Positions 25,561 through 34,493 of a stretch of 64,000 bases of DNA are shown here, in pieces. A program made the position numbers and the translations under genes. How positions within the stretch are numbered: the stretch's first letter is position 1; every line of letters starts with the position of its first letter. Under the pieces are notes generated by a model, which saw only the letters and a program-made list of their open reading frames with translations, did no database searches and was not told the origin of the DNA. Source of the DNA: Rhodobacteraceae bacterium Alg231-04 (GTDB lineage: Bacteria; Pseudomonadota; Alphaproteobacteria; Rhodobacterales; Rhodobacteraceae); the NCBI GenBank assembly GCA_900143635.1, contig FREY01000001.1, positions 589,324 to 653,323 of the forward strand, read 5' to 3'.

Positions 25561-27333
25561 ATGAAAATGACCACCGAAGAAGCCTTCGTCAAAACACTGC
25601 AGATGCATGGCATCCAGCACGCCTTTGGCATTATCGGATCGGCCATGATGCCGATCTCCGACATCTTCCCCAAAGCCGGTATCACCTTCTGGGACTGCGC
25701 CCACGAAGGCTCCGGCGGCATGATGGCCGACGGTTACACCCGCGCCACCGGCAAGATGTCGATGATGATCGCCCAGAACGGCCCCGGCATCACCAACTTC
25801 GTGACCGCCGTCAAAACCGCCTACTGGAACCACACGCCGCTGCTGCTGGTCACCCCGCAAGCCGCCAACAAGACCATTGGTCAGGGTGGTTTCCAGGAAA
25901 TGGAACAGATGCGCATGTTTGCTGACTGCGTCTGCTACCAGGAAGAAGTCCGCGATCCCTCCCGCGTTGCCGAAGTTCTGAGCCGCGTGATCATGCAGGC
26001 CAAGCGTTGCTCTGCCCCGGCCCAGCTGAACATCCCGCGCGACATGTTCACCCAGATCGTCGACATCGACCTGCCCCAGATCGTTGAATTCGAACGCCCC
26101 GGCGGCGGCGAATCTTCGCTGCAGGAAGCGGCAGACCTGCTGTCCTCGGCCAAATTCCCGGTTATCCTGAACGGCGCTGGCGTTGTTCTGGCAGGCGGCA
26201 TCGACGCCTCCAAAGATCTGGCCGAGCGCCTGAGCGCGCCGGTCTGTGTTGGCTACCAGCACAACGACGCCTTCCCCGGCAACCACCCGCTGTTTGCAGG
26301 CCCGCTGGGCTACAACGGCTCTAAGGCCGGCATGGAACTGATCGCCAAAGCAGACGTTGTTCTGGCACTGGGTTCGCGCCTGAACCCCTTCTCGACCCTG
26401 CCCGGCTACGGCATCGACTACTGGCCAACCGAAGCAAAGATCATTCAGGTTGACCTGAACCCCGATCGCATCGGCCTGACCAAGAAAGTCACCGTTGGTA
26501 TCGTCGGCGACGCCAAGAAAGTCGCCACCTCGCTGCTGGAGAAACTCTCAGGCACCGCAGGCGACGAAGGCCGCGACGAGCGTCTGGCCCTGATCTCCAC
26601 CTCGAAATCCACCTGGGCACAGCAGCTGTCTTCGATGGACCACGAGGACGACGATCCCGGTACCAACTGGAACGAGCGTGCCCGCGGTGACAAGCCCGAG
26701 TGGATGTCCCCCCGTATGGCGTGGCGTGCGATCCAGTCCGCACTGCCCAAGGACGCGATCATCTCGTCTGACATTGGCAACAACTGCGCCATCGGCAACG
26801 CCTACCCGTCGTTCGACGAGCCGCGCAAGTATCTGGCCCCCGGCCTGTTCGGCCCCTGCGGCTATGGTCTGCCTGCCGTTGTTGGCGCCAAGATCGGCTG
26901 CCCCGATGTGCCGGTTGTTGGCTTCTCTGGCGACGGTGCCTTCGGCATCGCCGTGACCGAGCTAACCGCGATTGGCCGCGAAGAATGGCCCGCCGTGACG
27001 CAGGTTGTCTTCCGCAACTACCAGTGGGGCGCTGAAAAGCGGAACTCCACCCTGTGGTTCGATGACAACTTTGTTGGCACCGAGCTGGACCAGCAGGTCT
27101 CCTACGCTGGCATCGCCAATGCCTGCGGCCTGAAAGGTGTGGTTGCCCGCACTCAGGACGAGCTGACCGCCGCCCTGGCGCAGGCTTGCGAAGACCAGAA
27201 GAACGGTATCACCACCCTCATTGAGGCGATGATCAACCAGGAACTGGGTGAGCCCTTCCGCCGCGACGCGATGAAAAAGCCGGTCCAGGTTGCTGGTATC
27301 AGCGCCGACGACATGCGCGAACAGCAGGTCTGA
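25561..27333 (+). CDS. xsc: Sulfoacetaldehyde acetyltransferase
   Basis: Xsc is a thiamine-diphosphate enzyme that converts sulfoacetaldehyde and phosphate into acetyl phosphate and sulfite, the desulfonation step for taurine, isethionate and related compounds. The 590-residue protein has the three-domain fold: an N-terminal PYR domain with GSGGMMADGYTRATGKM, a middle domain, and a C-terminal PP domain with the ThDP/Mg motif GDGAFGIAVTELTAIGR...FRN. The ATG at 25561 follows AAGGAGCC. Acetolactate synthases are related, but linkage with tauR, pta and soeABC settles the call. Codon use is strikingly regular (many GGC, CTG, CGC), as in highly expressed genes. Confidence 0.95.
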   Translation: MKMTTEEAFVKTLQMHGIQHAFGIIGSAMMPISDIFPKAGITFWDCAHEGSGGMMADGYTRATGKMSMMIAQNGPGITNFVTAVKTAYWNHTPLLLVTPQAANKTIGQGGFQEMEQMRMFADCVCYQEEVRDPSRVAEVLSRVIMQAKRCSAPAQLNIPRDMFTQIVDIDLPQIVEFERPGGGESSLQEAADLLSSAKFPVILNGAGVVLAGGIDASKDLAERLSAPVCVGYQHNDAFPGNHPLFAGPLGYNGSKAGMELIAKADVVLALGSRLNPFSTLPGYGIDYWPTEAKIIQVDLNPDRIGLTKKVTVGIVGDAKKVATSLLEKLSGTAGDEGRDERLALISTSKSTWAQQLSSMDHEDDDPGTNWNERARGDKPEWMSPRMAWRAIQSALPKDAIISSDIGNNCAIGNAYPSFDEPRKYLAPGLFGPCGYGLPAVVGAKIGCPDVPVVGFSGDGAFGIAVTELTAIGREEWPAVTQVVFRNYQWGAEKRNSTLWFDDNFVGTELDQQVSYAGIANACGLKGVVARTQDELTAALAQACEDQKNGITTLIEAMINQELGEPFRRDAMKKPVQVAGISADDMREQQV

Positions 27334-27361
27334 TAGCACTGACAGCGGGAGGCCGGAACGG

Positions 27362-28399
27362 ATGACACAGACACCAATTGCGCTGCTGCAATCCGAACCT
27401 TCGGGCTCCCGTCCTGTTATTGCCCTAAGCGAAGGCAGTGATCCCCGCGTTATCGCGGGGGCGCTGGCCGCCATTGAGGCTGGCATTGCCAGCATCATTC
27501 TTGTCGCAGACCGCGCCGAAGCCGCCGCCGAACTGGCCGCGCAGGGCGCGCGCGAAACCGAATTCCTGACCATTCACGACCCGGCAGACTCTGATCTGAC
27601 GACAGGCTTTGCTGCTGCCTTTCATGAGCTGCGCAGCCACAAAGGCATGGATGCGGATAAGGCCCGCAAAGCGATGGAGGCCCCGCTTGGCTATGCCGCC
27701 ATGCTGGTGCGTCAGGGCCATGCGGCCGGCACTGTCGGCGGCGCTGTGGCCACCACGTCTGACGTGGTGCGTACCGCCCTGCAGGTGATCGGCAAATCCG
27801 CCGACGCCCCGATGGTGTCCTCGTTCTTCCTGATGTACCCGTCCGAGAGCGCCGGTGAGGATGCCCGCGCCATGCTCTATTCTGACTGCGGGCTGGTGAT
27901 TGATCCCAATGCAGCCGAACTGGCCGCCATCGCCGCCGCCTCGGCCCGGTCCTGCCGCAGCCTGATGCGTCAGGAGCCGAAGATTGCCATGCTGTCCTTT
28001 TCCACCAAAGGCAGCGCCAAACACCCCAATATCGACAAGGTCTCCGAGGCCGCCGCCCTGCTGCGCGCGGACCATCCTGAACTGGAGGTCGACGGCGAGT
28101 TGCAGTTCGATGCGGCCTTTGTACCCGCCATCGGCGCCAAGAAATCTCCGGGATCCACCGTTGCGGGCCAGGCCAATGTAATGATCTTCCCCAATCTGGA
28201 TGCCGGCAACATCGGCTACAAGATGACCCAGCGGCTCGGCGGCTATCTGGCCCTTGGGCCGATCCTGCAAGGTCTGTCCAAACCCGCCAATGATCTGTCC
28301 CGCGGCTGCAGCGTCGAAGACGTGACTGGCATGATTGCAGTCACCGTTCTGCAGGCTAAGGGTCAGGAAGAAAAATCCTTGCTCAAAGGAGCAAGTTAA
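27362..28399 (+). CDS. pta: Phosphate acetyltransferase, short form
   Basis: This enzyme moves the acetyl group of acetyl phosphate made by Xsc onto CoA. The 345-residue protein has only the catalytic domain, without the N-terminal regulatory domain of long Pta; this is the usual form next to xsc. Recognisable family segments include ALSEGSDPRVIAGA, TVGGAVATTSDVVRTALQVIG and the C-terminal QGLSKPANDLSRG. It lies 28 bases after xsc. The start at 27362 has GGGAGG about ten bases upstream. Confidence 0.93.
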   Translation: MTQTPIALLQSEPSGSRPVIALSEGSDPRVIAGALAAIEAGIASIILVADRAEAAAELAAQGARETEFLTIHDPADSDLTTGFAAAFHELRSHKGMDADKARKAMEAPLGYAAMLVRQGHAAGTVGGAVATTSDVVRTALQVIGKSADAPMVSSFFLMYPSESAGEDARAMLYSDCGLVIDPNAAELAAIAAASARSCRSLMRQEPKIAMLSFSTKGSAKHPNIDKVSEAAALLRADHPELEVDGELQFDAAFVPAIGAKKSPGSTVAGQANVMIFPNLDAGNIGYKMTQRLGGYLALGPILQGLSKPANDLSRGCSVEDVTGMIAVTVLQAKGQEEKSLLKGAS

Positions 28400-28715
28400 A
28401 ACAATATTCCAATTTCCTAATATGAACCGCGTGTTCCTTCCAATTCGAGACGACCGTAAGGCACAGTAGCATTTCTGAAAACCCTGAGCAGAGCCGGTCC
28501 ATGCCGGACCCTGATCAGCCTGAAGACCAAGGGCCCTCACATGACCGCCGCCGCACGAACAGCTGTTACGGATTTCGCCGCACCCCGCGGCGCGTACAGC
28601 ATGCGCGGCCCTGTGATCGGGTCCATCGAATGCTGCCTCCGCTTCCCGCACTCTGGTGGAAACCTGCCCTGTGCGCACTCAGCGGCCTATACACCTCCTA
28701 GGAATACCTGAATAA
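28400..28715. other. 316-base gap between pta and the YeiH-type gene
   Basis: The first 100 bases are A+T-rich and could hold a promoter. From 28541 to 28711 there is an open frame of 56 codons (begins MTAAARTAVTD, ends AYTPPRNT) that stops five bases before the next gene. It has no recognisable family and no clear ribosome site. It could be a leader peptide, a gene remnant or chance. Confidence 0.4.
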
Positions 28716-29747
28716 ATGTCACTTGTTTCCCTTCCCTATTTGCCAAGCCGCACCCGGATGCAGGAGCAGCTGAGCGCGCTCTTTCCCGGCGTCATGGTCG
28801 CGATCATCGTCGCAATAACCGCCAAATTCCTGTCCGAACATTACGCCACCCCGGCCATGCTGCTGGCGTTGCTGTTGGGCATCGCGGTCAGCTTTTTGGG
28901 CGAGGAAGGCAAGACAGTAGAGGGCATCGGTTTTGCCGCCCGCAGCCTGTTGCGCCTCGGCATTGCCTTCCTTGGTGTGCGCATTTCGATGAGCCTGATG
29001 GCCGGGCTCGGCTGGGATCTGATTGCGCTTGTCATCGGCGGCGTGCTGGCAACCATTGCCTTTGGCATGGTGGTTGCGCGCTTCTTTGGTCACAAATGGC
29101 GCTTTGCTTTATTGACGGCCGGATCGGTGGCAATCTGCGGTGCCTCGGCGGCCATGGCGATCGGAGCCATCCTGCCCAGGGATGAGCGGTCGGAAGAGCG
29201 GCTGATCTTCACTGTGCTTGGCGTGACCGTTCTGTCGACCATCGCAATGATTGCCTATCCGGTTCTGGCCCAGTGGCTGGGCATGAACGAAGTGGCGGCC
29301 GGCGTGTTCCTCGGCGGAACCATTCATGATGTGGCCCAGGTTGTGGGTGCAGGTTTCACCATCTCCGATCAGACTGGCGACACCGCCACGATGGTTAAAC
29401 TCATCCGCGTGGCCATGCTGGCACCAATTGTGCTGGTCGCCTCTCTGCTGATCCGCCGGTTTGCCGAGGCCGAACCCGGCACAAAACGGCCACCCATCCT
29501 GCCCTCTTTTGTTATTGGCTTCCTTGTTCTTGCCACGATCAGCTCTTTCGGGCTGATCCCCGACGCCATTTCCGACTTCCTGAGCCAGTGTTCGCGCTGG
29601 CTGCTGCTCATCGCGATTGCTGCAGTGGGTATGAAAACCAACCTCAAGCAGGTTCTTTCCGTGGGCGGTGCCGCCATCGCCCTCATCATTGCCGAAACCC
29701 TGTTCATCGGGGTGCTGATCCTGACGGGGATACACTTCCTCACCTGA
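28716..29747 (+). CDS. YeiH-family (UPF0324) membrane protein, candidate sulfite/sulfate exporter
   Basis: This 343-residue inner-membrane protein has about ten hydrophobic helices. The conserved UPF0324 segments are LGIAFLGVRISM, AICGASAAMAIGA, GTIHDVAQVVGAG and MVKLIRVAMLAP. The family is annotated as putative sulfate exporters and is often found with sulfonate genes, though transport has rarely been measured. Placement between pta and soeA, both handling Xsc products, supports export of sulfite or sulfate released by desulfonation. It takes the slot that tauZ-type (TauE-family) exporters hold in other taurine clusters. Confidence 0.85.
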   Translation: MSLVSLPYLPSRTRMQEQLSALFPGVMVAIIVAITAKFLSEHYATPAMLLALLLGIAVSFLGEEGKTVEGIGFAARSLLRLGIAFLGVRISMSLMAGLGWDLIALVIGGVLATIAFGMVVARFFGHKWRFALLTAGSVAICGASAAMAIGAILPRDERSEERLIFTVLGVTVLSTIAMIAYPVLAQWLGMNEVAAGVFLGGTIHDVAQVVGAGFTISDQTGDTATMVKLIRVAMLAPIVLVASLLIRRFAEAEPGTKRPPILPSFVIGFLVLATISSFGLIPDAISDFLSQCSRWLLLIAIAAVGMKTNLKQVLSVGGAAIALIIAETLFIGVLILTGIHFLT

Positions 29748-29773
29748 CATCAGCCCGAAATTAAGGACGCCAG

Positions 29774-32599
29774 ATGACCATCCAGCAACCGAAGATCGAC
29801 CTGTCACCGAAAATCTCGGACGAGGTGCGAAAAACAACCTGCTATATGTGCGCCTGCCGGTGCGGCATCAACGTGCATATGAAGGATGGGAAGGTTGCCT
29901 ATATCGAGGGCAACCGCGACCACCCGGTGAACAAGGGTGTCCTTTGCGCCAAAGGGTCGGCCGGCATCATGCAGGTCAACGCCCCCTCACGTCTGAAGTC
30001 GCCGATGAAACGGGTTGGCCCGCGCGGCTCGGGCGAGTTTGAGGAGATCTCCTGGGAGGAAGCGCTGGACATGGCCGTGGGCCTGCTGGAGCCGATCCGC
30101 AAGGACAATCCCGAAAAGCTGGCCTTCTTCACGGGGCGCGACCAGTCGCAGTCCTTCACCGGGTTCTGGGCGCAGAACTACGGCACGCCGAACTTTGCGG
30201 CGCACGGCGGTTTCTGTTCGGTTAATATGGCGGCGGCCGGCATCTATACCATGGGCGGTGCCTTCTGGGAGTTCGGCCAGCCTGATTGGGACCACACCAA
30301 ACTGTTCATGCTGTTTGGGGTCGCCGAGGACCACGATTCCAACCCGATCAAGGCCGGGCTGGGCAAGATCAAGGCCCGCGGCGCCAAGGTGATCGGCGTC
30401 AATCCAATCCGCTCGGGCTATAACGCCATCGCCGACGAATGGGTCGGCATCACACCGGGCACCGACGGGCTGTTCATCCTGTCGCTGGTGCATGTGCTGA
30501 TGAAGGCCGGCAAGATCGATCTGGACTATCTCAGCCGTTATACCAACGCGCCGGTTTTGGTGAACCAGGACAAGGGATCGCCCGACTACGGGTTGTTCCT
30601 GCGTGACGACCACGGTGCGCCGCTGGTGATCAACCGCGCAACCGGCAATCTGGCCCCCTACAGCATGAAAGGCGTGCGTCCGGATCTGGGCGGTGATTTC
30701 CAGATGGGCGACGTCAAACACGTCTCTGTTTTCCAGCTGATGGCCGAACGCTATCTGGCCGAGGAATACGCTCCCGAGGCCGTCGCCGAACGCTGCGGCA
30801 TCTCTGCCACCCGCATCCGCGCCATCGCCGGTGAGATTGCTCGCGTCGCCTTTGACGAATCCTTCGAACTGGACGTCGAGTGGACCGATTTCCGCGGTGA
30901 GAAGCATAGCAAAATGACCGGTCGCCCGGTCTCCTTCCACTCCATGCGCGGGATTTCGGCCCATGCCAACGGCTTCCAGACCTGCCGTTCCTTGCATGTG
31001 CTGCAGATCCTCCTGGGTACGGTCGAGGTTCCGGGCGGCTTCCGCTTCAAACCGCCCTATCCCAAACCGGTTGAGGCGCACCCCGCCCCTCATTGCCAGG
31101 TCACCCCGAACAAACCGCTGGACGGCCCGCACCTCGGCTTTGCCCACGGGCCCGAACATCTGGCCCTGAAGAACGACGGCACGGCCGCGCGCATCGACAA
31201 GGCCTTCACCTGGGAAAACCCGATGAGCAGCCACGGGCTGATGCATATGGTGATTTCCAACGCCCATGCGGGGGATCCCTACAAGATCAACACGCTGTTC
31301 ATGTATATGGCCAATATGTCGTGGAACTCGTCGATGAACACCTCCGGCGTGATGGAGATGCTGACCGACAAGGATGAGAACGGCGATTACGTAATCCCCA
31401 ACATCATCTACTCGGATGCCTATTCGTCGGAAATGGTGGCCTACGCCGATTTGATCCTGCCCGACACCACCTATCTTGAGCGCCACGACTGTATCTCGCT
31501 GCTGGACCGCCCGATCTGCGAGGCAGACGCCGCCGCAGATGCGATCCGCTGGCCGGTGATCGAACCGGATCGCGAGGTCCGTGGCTTCCAGACCGTGCTG
31601 GTGCAGCTGGCCAACAAGATGAAACTGCCCGGTTTCACCAATGAGGACGGCAGCGCCAAATATCAGGACTATGCAGACTATATCGTCAACCACCAGCGCA
31701 AGCCGGGCATTGGCCCGCTGGCAGGCTTCCGTGGCCCTGATGGCGACAAGGCCGGGCGCGGCGAAGTGAACCCCGAGCAGCTGGACCGCTACATCGAGAA
31801 CGGCGGTTTCTTTGTTGAGCATATCCCGACCGAAGCGAGCTATTACAAACCCTGGAACATGGCCTATCAGGACTGGGCCGTGGACATGGGCATCTTCGAC
31901 AGCCCGCAGCCCTACCTGTTCCAGCTATATGTGGAGCCGATGCGCAAATTCCAGCTGGCCGCCGAAGGCCACGGAGAGCGCCAGCCCCCCGAACACCTGC
32001 GCGAACGGATCCGCGAAAAGATGGACCCGCTGCCGATCTGGTATGAGACAGATCAACACGGCAACGAGGGCTATACCATCAACGCGCTGACCCAGCGCCC
32101 GATGGCGATGTATCACTCCTGGGGCACCCAGAACGCCTGGCTGCGCCAGCTGCACGGCCGCAACCCGCTCTATGTGCCGACCAAGCTGATGCAGGAACAC
32201 GGGCTGAAGGATGGTGACTGGGCCAAGGTCTCCTCTCCCCACGGCGAGATCACCGTGCCGGTGATGGAGATGGCGGCGCTGAACGCCAACACCGTCTGGA
32301 CCTGGAACGCCATCGGCAAACGCAAAGGCACCTGGGCGCTGGAAGAGGACGCGCCGGAGGCCACCAAAGGCTTTCTGCTCAACCACCTCATCCACGAACT
32401 GCTGCCGCCCAAGGCCGACGGTATGCGCTGGGCCAACTCTGACCCGATCACCGGTCAGGCCGCCTGGTTCGACCTGAAGGTGAAGATCGAAAAAGTCGGC
32501 GCCCCGGATGATCTGGCCGAAAGCCAGCCCGCCCTGCCGCCGATCAAATCTCCGGTCGGCACCGGCCCCAAAGAACTGAAGTGGAAGGTCGGCAAATGA
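29774..32599 (+). CDS. soeA: Sulfite dehydrogenase SoeA, molybdopterin subunit
   Basis: This 941-residue catalytic subunit of the DMSO-reductase superfamily oxidises sulfite to sulfate and passes electrons to SoeB. An [4Fe-4S] site is formed by Cys23, Cys26, Cys30 and Cys58 (CYMCACRC...LCAKG). The Mo-bis-MGD domains follow, with a long insert around residues 375-450, and the C-terminal cofactor domain begins near RQLHGRNPLYVP. There is no twin-arginine signal peptide, which fits the cytoplasmic location reported for SoeABC and argues against a periplasmic DMSO or thiosulfate reductase. AAGGA precedes the ATG. It is the first of soeABC. Confidence 0.9.
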   Translation: MTIQQPKIDLSPKISDEVRKTTCYMCACRCGINVHMKDGKVAYIEGNRDHPVNKGVLCAKGSAGIMQVNAPSRLKSPMKRVGPRGSGEFEEISWEEALDMAVGLLEPIRKDNPEKLAFFTGRDQSQSFTGFWAQNYGTPNFAAHGGFCSVNMAAAGIYTMGGAFWEFGQPDWDHTKLFMLFGVAEDHDSNPIKAGLGKIKARGAKVIGVNPIRSGYNAIADEWVGITPGTDGLFILSLVHVLMKAGKIDLDYLSRYTNAPVLVNQDKGSPDYGLFLRDDHGAPLVINRATGNLAPYSMKGVRPDLGGDFQMGDVKHVSVFQLMAERYLAEEYAPEAVAERCGISATRIRAIAGEIARVAFDESFELDVEWTDFRGEKHSKMTGRPVSFHSMRGISAHANGFQTCRSLHVLQILLGTVEVPGGFRFKPPYPKPVEAHPAPHCQVTPNKPLDGPHLGFAHGPEHLALKNDGTAARIDKAFTWENPMSSHGLMHMVISNAHAGDPYKINTLFMYMANMSWNSSMNTSGVMEMLTDKDENGDYVIPNIIYSDAYSSEMVAYADLILPDTTYLERHDCISLLDRPICEADAAADAIRWPVIEPDREVRGFQTVLVQLANKMKLPGFTNEDGSAKYQDYADYIVNHQRKPGIGPLAGFRGPDGDKAGRGEVNPEQLDRYIENGGFFVEHIPTEASYYKPWNMAYQDWAVDMGIFDSPQPYLFQLYVEPMRKFQLAAEGHGERQPPEHLRERIREKMDPLPIWYETDQHGNEGYTINALTQRPMAMYHSWGTQNAWLRQLHGRNPLYVPTKLMQEHGLKDGDWAKVSSPHGEITVPVMEMAALNANTVWTWNAIGKRKGTWALEEDAPEATKGFLLNHLIHELLPPKADGMRWANSDPITGQAAWFDLKVKIEKVGAPDDLAESQPALPPIKSPVGTGPKELKWKVGK

Positions 32600-32612
32600 T
32601 CCATCCCCTTCC

Positions 32613-32690
32613 TCTTGCTCAAAATATCCCGGGGGAGACGCCCGTAAGGGCGGCGGGGGCAGCGCCCCTCGCCCCGCCAGCAACCCGCGC
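32613..32690. repeat. Dispersed intergenic palindromic element, copy 3
   Basis: The core TCAAAATATCCCGGGGGAGA is followed by GCCCGTAAGGGC and a GGGGGCAGCGCCCCT palindrome. It lies within the soeA-soeB gap, so it is carried inside an operon. Confidence 0.75.
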
Positions 32691-32704
32691 GGAGACTGTA
32701 TAAT

Positions 32705-33472
32705 ATGACCGAACTACCCTCCTCCACCGACCGCAAGCTCGGCCTGGTGATCGATCTCGACACCTGTGTCGGCTGCCATGCCTGCGTGATTTCCTGCAAG
32801 GGCTGGAACACCGAAAACTATGGCGCACCGCTCAGCGATCAGGATCCCTACGGCGGTGACCCATCCGGCACCTTCCTGAACCGTGTGCACAGCTTCGAAG
32901 TGAAACCAACGCCCTGCTCCAGCCAGCCTGATCCGGCAGCGCAGCTCATTCACTTTCCGAAATCCTGCCTGCACTGCGAAGATGCGCCCTGTGTCACCGT
33001 CTGTCCGACCGGCGCCAGCTACAAGCGGGTCGAGGACGGCATCGTGCTGGTCAACGAAGACCACTGCATCGGCTGCGGCCTGTGTGCATGGTCCTGCCCC
33101 TACGGCGCGCGCGAGCTGGATCAGGCGGCGGGCGTGATGAAGAAATGCACGCTCTGCGTCGACCGGATCTACAATGACAACCTGCCGGAAGAAGACCGCA
33201 TCCCCTCCTGTGTGCGCACCTGCCCTGCGGGCGCCCGCCACTTTGGCGATCTCGGTGATCCCGACAGCGCTGTCTCGCAATTGGTCGCGGAGCGCGGCGG
33301 CATGGATCTGATGCCCGAGATGGGCACCAAGCCTGTGAACAAATACCTGCCACCACGGCCCAAGGATGAGATGGAGGGCGACATCGATGTGCTCGCCCCC
33401 TTCCTGACCCCCGTCGCTGAAGAGCCCAAGGGCTTTCTCGGCTGGCTCGACAAAGCGCTGGAGAAGATCTGA
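32705..33472 (+). CDS. soeB: Sulfite dehydrogenase SoeB, iron-sulfur subunit
   Basis: This 255-residue electron-transfer subunit has four [4Fe-4S] binding sets in DmsB style: CVGCHACVISC near residues 19-29, CLHCEDAPCVTVC, CIGCGLCAWSC, and CTLCVDRI with CVRTC. It moves electrons from SoeA to the membrane subunit SoeC. GGAG lies before the ATG, and the stop overlaps the soeC start by one base. Confidence 0.92.
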   Translation: MTELPSSTDRKLGLVIDLDTCVGCHACVISCKGWNTENYGAPLSDQDPYGGDPSGTFLNRVHSFEVKPTPCSSQPDPAAQLIHFPKSCLHCEDAPCVTVCPTGASYKRVEDGIVLVNEDHCIGCGLCAWSCPYGARELDQAAGVMKKCTLCVDRIYNDNLPEEDRIPSCVRTCPAGARHFGDLGDPDSAVSQLVAERGGMDLMPEMGTKPVNKYLPPRPKDEMEGDIDVLAPFLTPVAEEPKGFLGWLDKALEKI

Positions 33473-34344
33473 TGCATCCCGCACCTTCCGTAATTGTCTT
33501 TACCACCCTCTCGGGCCTTGGCTTTGGACTGCTGTTCTTTCTCGGCCTTGGCCTGCCTGCGGTCAGTGGCATGGTCGCCTTCGTCTTTTTTGCCATTGGC
33601 TTTGCCCTGGCCTGCGGCGGGCTGATGGCATCGACCTTTCACCTCGGTCACCCGGAGCGCGCCTGGCGCGCCCTCACCCAGTGGCGCACAAGCTGGCTCA
33701 GCCGCGAAGGTGTCTGTGCGGTGGCTGGGCTGATGGTCATGGGGCTCTATGCGATTGGCGTGATCTTTCTGGATCAGGACTGGCGTCTGCTTGGCCTTCT
33801 CGGCTCCGCCCTCAGCCTTGCGACCGTTTTCACCACCTCGATGATCTACACCCAGCTGAAGACCATCCCGCGCTGGAACATGAAGCTGACACCGGCGCTG
33901 TTCCTGTCCTTCAGCCTTGCAGGCGGCGCGCTGCTGGCCGGTCAGGTCACCCTGGCCATTGTGCTGCTACTGGCCGCCGCTGCCGTGCAGCTGGCCTATT
34001 GGAAGCAGGGTGACGGGGCGCTGGCGGCCTCGGGCACCGATATGGGCACCGCCACCGGCCTTGGTGAGCGCGGCAAGGTCCGCGCCTTTGAGCCGCCGCA
34101 TACCGGATCCAACTATCTGCTGCGTGAATTTGTTCATGTGGTGGGGCGCAAGCACAGCCAGAAACTGCGGGTGATCGGCTTTGCACTGGCCTTTGTCGTG
34201 CCGCTGGTGCTGCTGCTGTTGCCCTTCCACCATCTCATTGCGCTGATGGCCGTTGCCTCGCATCTGGCAGGTGTGGCCTGTTCGCGCTGGCTGTTCTTTG
34301 CCGAAGCCGAGCATGTTGTGGGGCTCTATTACGGCAAACGCTGA
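33472..34344 (+). CDS. soeC: Sulfite dehydrogenase SoeC, membrane anchor
   Basis: This 290-residue DmsC-like inner-membrane protein has about eight hydrophobic helices. It anchors SoeAB at the cytoplasmic face and delivers electrons to quinone. Segments such as STFHLGHPERAWRAL and RWLFFAEAEHVVGLYY are typical of DmsC/PsrC-type anchors. It is joined to soeB by TGATG. An intergenic repeat and a strong terminator follow. Confidence 0.92.
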   Translation: MHPAPSVIVFTTLSGLGFGLLFFLGLGLPAVSGMVAFVFFAIGFALACGGLMASTFHLGHPERAWRALTQWRTSWLSREGVCAVAGLMVMGLYAIGVIFLDQDWRLLGLLGSALSLATVFTTSMIYTQLKTIPRWNMKLTPALFLSFSLAGGALLAGQVTLAIVLLLAAAAVQLAYWKQGDGALAASGTDMGTATGLGERGKVRAFEPPHTGSNYLLREFVHVVGRKHSQKLRVIGFALAFVVPLVLLLLPFHHLIALMAVASHLAGVACSRWLFFAEAEHVVGLYYGKR

Positions 34345-34347
34345 CCG

Positions 34348-34425
34348 CGGTGCCGGTGGGGGCTCTGCCCCCTTGGCCTGCGGCCAATTCCCCCGGGATA
34401 TTTTCAGCAAGAAGAAGGCAGGATC
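34348..34425. repeat. Dispersed intergenic palindromic element, copy 4 (inverted)
   Basis: CCCCCGGGATATTTTCAGCA is the reverse complement of the core seen at 32613, and GGGGGCTCTGCCCCC plus GGCCTGCGGCC palindromes lie beside it. The element separates soeC from convergent dapA. Confidence 0.75.
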
Positions 34426-34437
34426 CTGCGAGATACA

Positions 34438-34472
34438 AAAAGGGCGGCGCTCCACCGGGAGGCCGCCCTTTT
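34438..34472. terminator. Terminator between soeC and dapA
   Basis: AAGGGCGGC and GCCGCCCTT form the stem, with AAAAA on the left and TTTT on the right. It can therefore stop transcripts from either convergent operon. Confidence 0.85.
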
Positions 34473-34493
34473 CATTTGGATTGTCTGAGCCGC

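Noticed and set aside
29987-31822. Minus-strand open frame of 611 codons
   Set aside because: It is antisense to soeA, whose cofactor motifs are intact. The composition is that of a shadow frame.
29774-34344. DMSO reductase or polysulfide/tetrathionate reductase identity for the three-subunit molybdoenzyme
   Set aside because: There is no twin-arginine leader on the catalytic subunit, and the genes follow xsc-pta and a YeiH-type exporter. Cytoplasmic sulfite oxidation by SoeABC fits better.
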